Assembly: GCA_965221175.1 (NCBI GenBank) | Contig: OZ244867.1 | Coordinates: 2,170,001-2,234,000, forward strand | Length of the DNA: 64,000 nucleotides | Source: JAJDZL01 sp965221175 | GTDB lineage: Bacteria; Pseudomonadota; Gammaproteobacteria; Arenicellales; JAJDZL01 | Direction of reading: 5' to 3' | Shown here: positions 62,083-64,000 of the stretch, one piece after another | How positions within the stretch are numbered: position 1 is the first letter of the stretch | Layout of the letters: each line of letters opens with the position of its first letter | The notes under the pieces: generated by a model | The model's input: only the letters and a program-made list of their open reading frames with translations | Told to the model about the DNA's origin: nothing | Database searches by the model: none | Translations under genes and position numbers: made by a program

Positions 62083-63174
62083 ATGGAACGTCGACAATTT
62101 TTAAAAGCCGGTGCTATAGCTGGCACCGCCGCAGCCGCCACAACTCTGGCTGCGCCCGCAATTTCCCAAGGCATGAAGGAATTCCAAATGGTTACGTCCT
62201 GGCCGAAGAATTTCCCTGGATTGGGAACAGCAGCGGCTCGATTTGGAGACCGCGTAACCACCATGTCCGAAGGCAAAATGACCGTCAAGCTTTTCGCTGG
62301 CGGTGAACTCGTGCATCCGTTGAAATGTCACGATGCGGTTCAGGAAGGCACTGCAGACATGTATCATTCGGCGGAATACTACTATCAAGGCAAAGCGCTT
62401 GGACTTTCATTTTTCGCTTCCGTTCCTTTCGGTTTTACTCCGGCAGAAATGGATGCCTGGCTTCATCATGGGGGCGGACAACAGATTTGGGATGATCTAA
62501 ACGCAAATTTTGGAGTAAAGAGTTTCGCATGCGGCAACTCCGGCTCCCAAATGGGTGGATGGTTTGCTAAGCCTGTCACTTCTATTGATGACTTCAAAGG
62601 ACTCAAAATGCGAATGCCGGGTTTAGGCGGACGAGTGATTGATGCCCTTGGAGGATCGTCGGTCACCCTCGGCGGTGCCGAGATCATGCCTGCTCTGCAA
62701 GCAGGAACGATCGACGCGACCGAGTGGGTCGGGCCATGGAACGACTTGGCTTTCGGATTTTACAAAGTGGTTAAGTTCTATCACTATCCTGGATTCCATG
62801 AAACTGGAACGGTGTTGAGTTTCGGCATAAACAAGGGCGTCTGGGACGGATTAAGTGCAAGTGAGCAGGCAATCATTCAAAACGCTGCAACTGCTGAGAA
62901 CAATTACGATCTTGCTGAATTCAATGCGAACAATGGTGCTGCTCTGGATACGCTATTGACTGAACACGGTGTTGAGTTGGTTGAGTTCTCCGACGATATA
63001 TTCACTGCCATGGGTAATGCCGCCCGTGATGTCATGAATGAGGTCGGAACTACTGACTCCGAGACCCAGAAAGTCTTCGATAGCTACATGGCTTTCCGAA
63101 AGAACGTGGTCGGCTGGTCAAAACTTTCTGACCAATCGTACATGAACAAGCGCGCATTGGTTAATTTTCACTAA
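62083..63174 (+). CDS. TRAP transporter substrate-binding protein, TakP-like
   Basis: A periplasmic receptor of 363 residues, exported by the Tat pathway: MERRQFLKAGAIAGTAAAAT has the twin-arginine motif R-R-x-F-L-K, with cleavage likely after ISQ or AIS. The mature part follows the DctP family group that includes alpha-keto acid receptor TakP: VTSWPKNFPGLGTAAARFGD, HSAEYYYQGKALGLSFFASVPFG, GNSGSQMGGWFAKPV, LKMRMPGLGGRVIDALGG and GTIDATEWVGPWND. The E-W-V-G-P region supplies the carboxylate site. GGAGG lies rather far (about 12 bases) before the ATG. It is followed by a hairpin and the DctQ gene. A keto acid or small carboxylate is the likely substrate. Confidence 0.9.
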   Translation: MERRQFLKAGAIAGTAAAATTLAAPAISQGMKEFQMVTSWPKNFPGLGTAAARFGDRVTTMSEGKMTVKLFAGGELVHPLKCHDAVQEGTADMYHSAEYYYQGKALGLSFFASVPFGFTPAEMDAWLHHGGGQQIWDDLNANFGVKSFACGNSGSQMGGWFAKPVTSIDDFKGLKMRMPGLGGRVIDALGGSSVTLGGAEIMPALQAGTIDATEWVGPWNDLAFGFYKVVKFYHYPGFHETGTVLSFGINKGVWDGLSASEQAIIQNAATAENNYDLAEFNANNGAALDTLLTEHGVELVEFSDDIFTAMGNAARDVMNEVGTTDSETQKVFDSYMAFRKNVVGWSKLSDQSYMNKRALVNFH

Positions 63175-63201
63175 ATTAACTGCAGACAGTTGGTAAAAAT
63201 T

Positions 63202-63240
63202 TAGGCAAATCCGCTACTTGAAAGGACGCGGATTTGCCTA
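63202..63240 (+). terminator. Perfect hairpin between TRAP receptor and permease genes
   Basis: TAGGCAAATCCGC pairs perfectly with GCGGATTTGCCTA over a 13-base loop, 28 bases after the receptor stop. No T-tract follows, so it probably acts as an mRNA 3' stabiliser or partial attenuator, giving excess receptor. Confidence 0.6.
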
Positions 63241-63390
63241 TGCCTGCATCAACTTCACCTGTCGCGAACTGTTCAGATTTTCTTCTTTCTGCGCGATATC
63301 GAAACACAACGTTGTCCGTAAAGAACTGACGCCGCTCACAATGGCCTGCAGAAGGTCGATACATTTCAACAAGTTAAAGGTATTGCCCTC

Positions 63391-64000
63391 GTGAATGTAG
63401 ATTTTATCGGGTTATGGCATTCACTGGAACGCTTACCTTTCTTGTTCAGCATCACCGTTTATTTTCTCGTGCTGCTCACTGTAGTTGCATTTTTTGTCAT
63501 ACCTGTATTCCTGATCCTTCGTTACGAACCTCGAGATATTATCAAAAATTTTCATGCTGACCATGCTTCCACAGTATGGCAACCGGGTTGGCGAGGACAA
63601 TTACAGACTCTCGCATCGTGGTTGACTCTATTCAATACCGTGACCGGAAAATTTTCAGCGTGGTTGGTACTGTTCATGACTCTGATGCAATTTGTTGTCG
63701 TAATCATGCGCTACGTATTCGCCTATGGCTCAATTCAGATGCAGGAATCGATCTGGTATATGCATGGATTGTTGTTCATGTTGGGAGCTGGTTACACATT
63801 GGCTAAAGAAGGCCATGTCAGGCTTGATGTTTTTTACCGAGAAGCCGCAGAGCGAACAAAAGCAAAGATCAATCTGGTTGGGTCCGTGATATTTCTGCTG
63901 CCGTTCTGCATTGTAAATTTTGACTTTGCATGGTCACTGGTGCTGAATTCCTGGGCCGTTCGCGAGGGTTCAACCGAAACAGTTGGCCTTCCTTACATTT
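63391..64000 (+). CDS. TRAP transporter small permease (DctQ family), 3' end missing
   Basis: A frame open from GTG 63391 (AAAGG about 10 bases upstream) to the window edge, at least 203 residues. It starts VNVDFIGLWHSLERL, followed by one hydrophobic segment (FSITVYFLVLLTVVAFFVIP), then a polar stretch, and then the normal DctQ four-helix core: LVLFMTLMQFVVVIMRYVFA, QESIWYMHGLLFMLGAGYTL, then AKEGHVRLDVFYR and LVGSVIFLLPFCIVNF. The N-terminal about 80 residues with an extra helix exceed the usual DctQ. It pairs with the upstream receptor; the large DctM permease should follow beyond the window. Confidence 0.88.
   Translation, partial: MNVDFIGLWHSLERLPFLFSITVYFLVLLTVVAFFVIPVFLILRYEPRDIIKNFHADHASTVWQPGWRGQLQTLASWLTLFNTVTGKFSAWLVLFMTLMQFVVVIMRYVFAYGSIQMQESIWYMHGLLFMLGAGYTLAKEGHVRLDVFYREAAERTKAKINLVGSVIFLLPFCIVNFDFAWSLVLNSWAVREGSTETVGLPYI

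Noticed and set aside
1..64000. tRNA, rRNA, riboswitch and CRISPR signals
   Set aside because: Scanned by eye for T-loop motifs, repeat-spacer periodicity and conserved rRNA stretches; none found. A covariance-model search could still reveal small RNAs.

Overview
The window reads as chromosome from a gammaproteobacterium, probably aquatic or marine, with an AT-leaning, moderate-GC composition. The lineage call rests on gene order: tyrS / M23 peptidase / anmK, fis-purH-purD, waaA ... tolC-pcm-like, and cytochrome c4 / engB / polA / DUF2782 are all gammaproteobacterial arrangements. I cannot name the genus. No rRNA, tRNA or CRISPR array was seen.

The metabolic theme is methylotrophy on methylated amines. 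A minus-strand operon at 12.7-17.1 kb carries mgsA-mgsB-mgsC-gmaS: N-methylglutamate synthase subunits and a glutamine-synthetase-like gamma-glutamylmethylamide synthetase. A second minus-strand set at 39.5-42.7 kb carries mcl-mtkA-mtkB (malyl-CoA lyase and malate-CoA ligase), which are serine-cycle genes. N-methylglutamate dehydrogenase and the rest of the serine cycle are not in the window.

Layout: 0-1.2 kb, end of a sodium:amino acid symporter. 1.3-6.6 kb, a complete Liv-type ABC importer (binding protein, terminator hairpin, two permeases, two ATPases) with a decayed hydantoin-racemase remnant behind it. 6.7-12.7 kb, thioesterase, amidotransferase, tyrS, M23 murein peptidase, anmK. 12.7-18.1 kb, the N-methylglutamate operon facing away from an O-methyltransferase. 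18.2-25.4 kb, an outer-membrane barrel, a 769-residue repeat protein of unknown function, and four catabolic-looking genes (PanE-like, DapA-like, methyltransferase, DUF169). 25.4-27.7 kb, a GC-rich NptA-type transporter and a broken small ORF bracketed by identical 19-bp direct repeats. 27.8-37.8 kb, core genes: pckA, pcm, a GntR regulator, fis, purH, purD, purE, tsaC, hemF, waaA.

37.9-46.5 kb is an accessory block lying between waaA and tolC, genes that commonly sit near each other. It holds vsr, a higBA toxin-antitoxin pair, a second diverged copy of the waaA 3' end, the mtk/mcl genes, a truncated TauD-type dioxygenase, a small exported CxxC protein, a decayed transposase and a self-inhibited Fic protein. 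46.8-64 kb is mostly core: tolC, pcm-like, hspQ, uvrD, an HD-domain protein with a PhnZ-like ligand pattern, ilvE, a zinc-finger protein, a stand-alone glucose-6-phosphate isomerase of the transaldolase-fusion type, cytochrome c4, engB, polA, an orphan ABC ATPase, DUF2782, a deacetylase-family protein, and the start of a TRAP transporter operon that runs off the window.

Small-scale signals include a probable CTG start for tyrS, a well-supported TTG start for purE, several dyads that may be operators, and 13-bp perfect hairpins inside both transporter operons.
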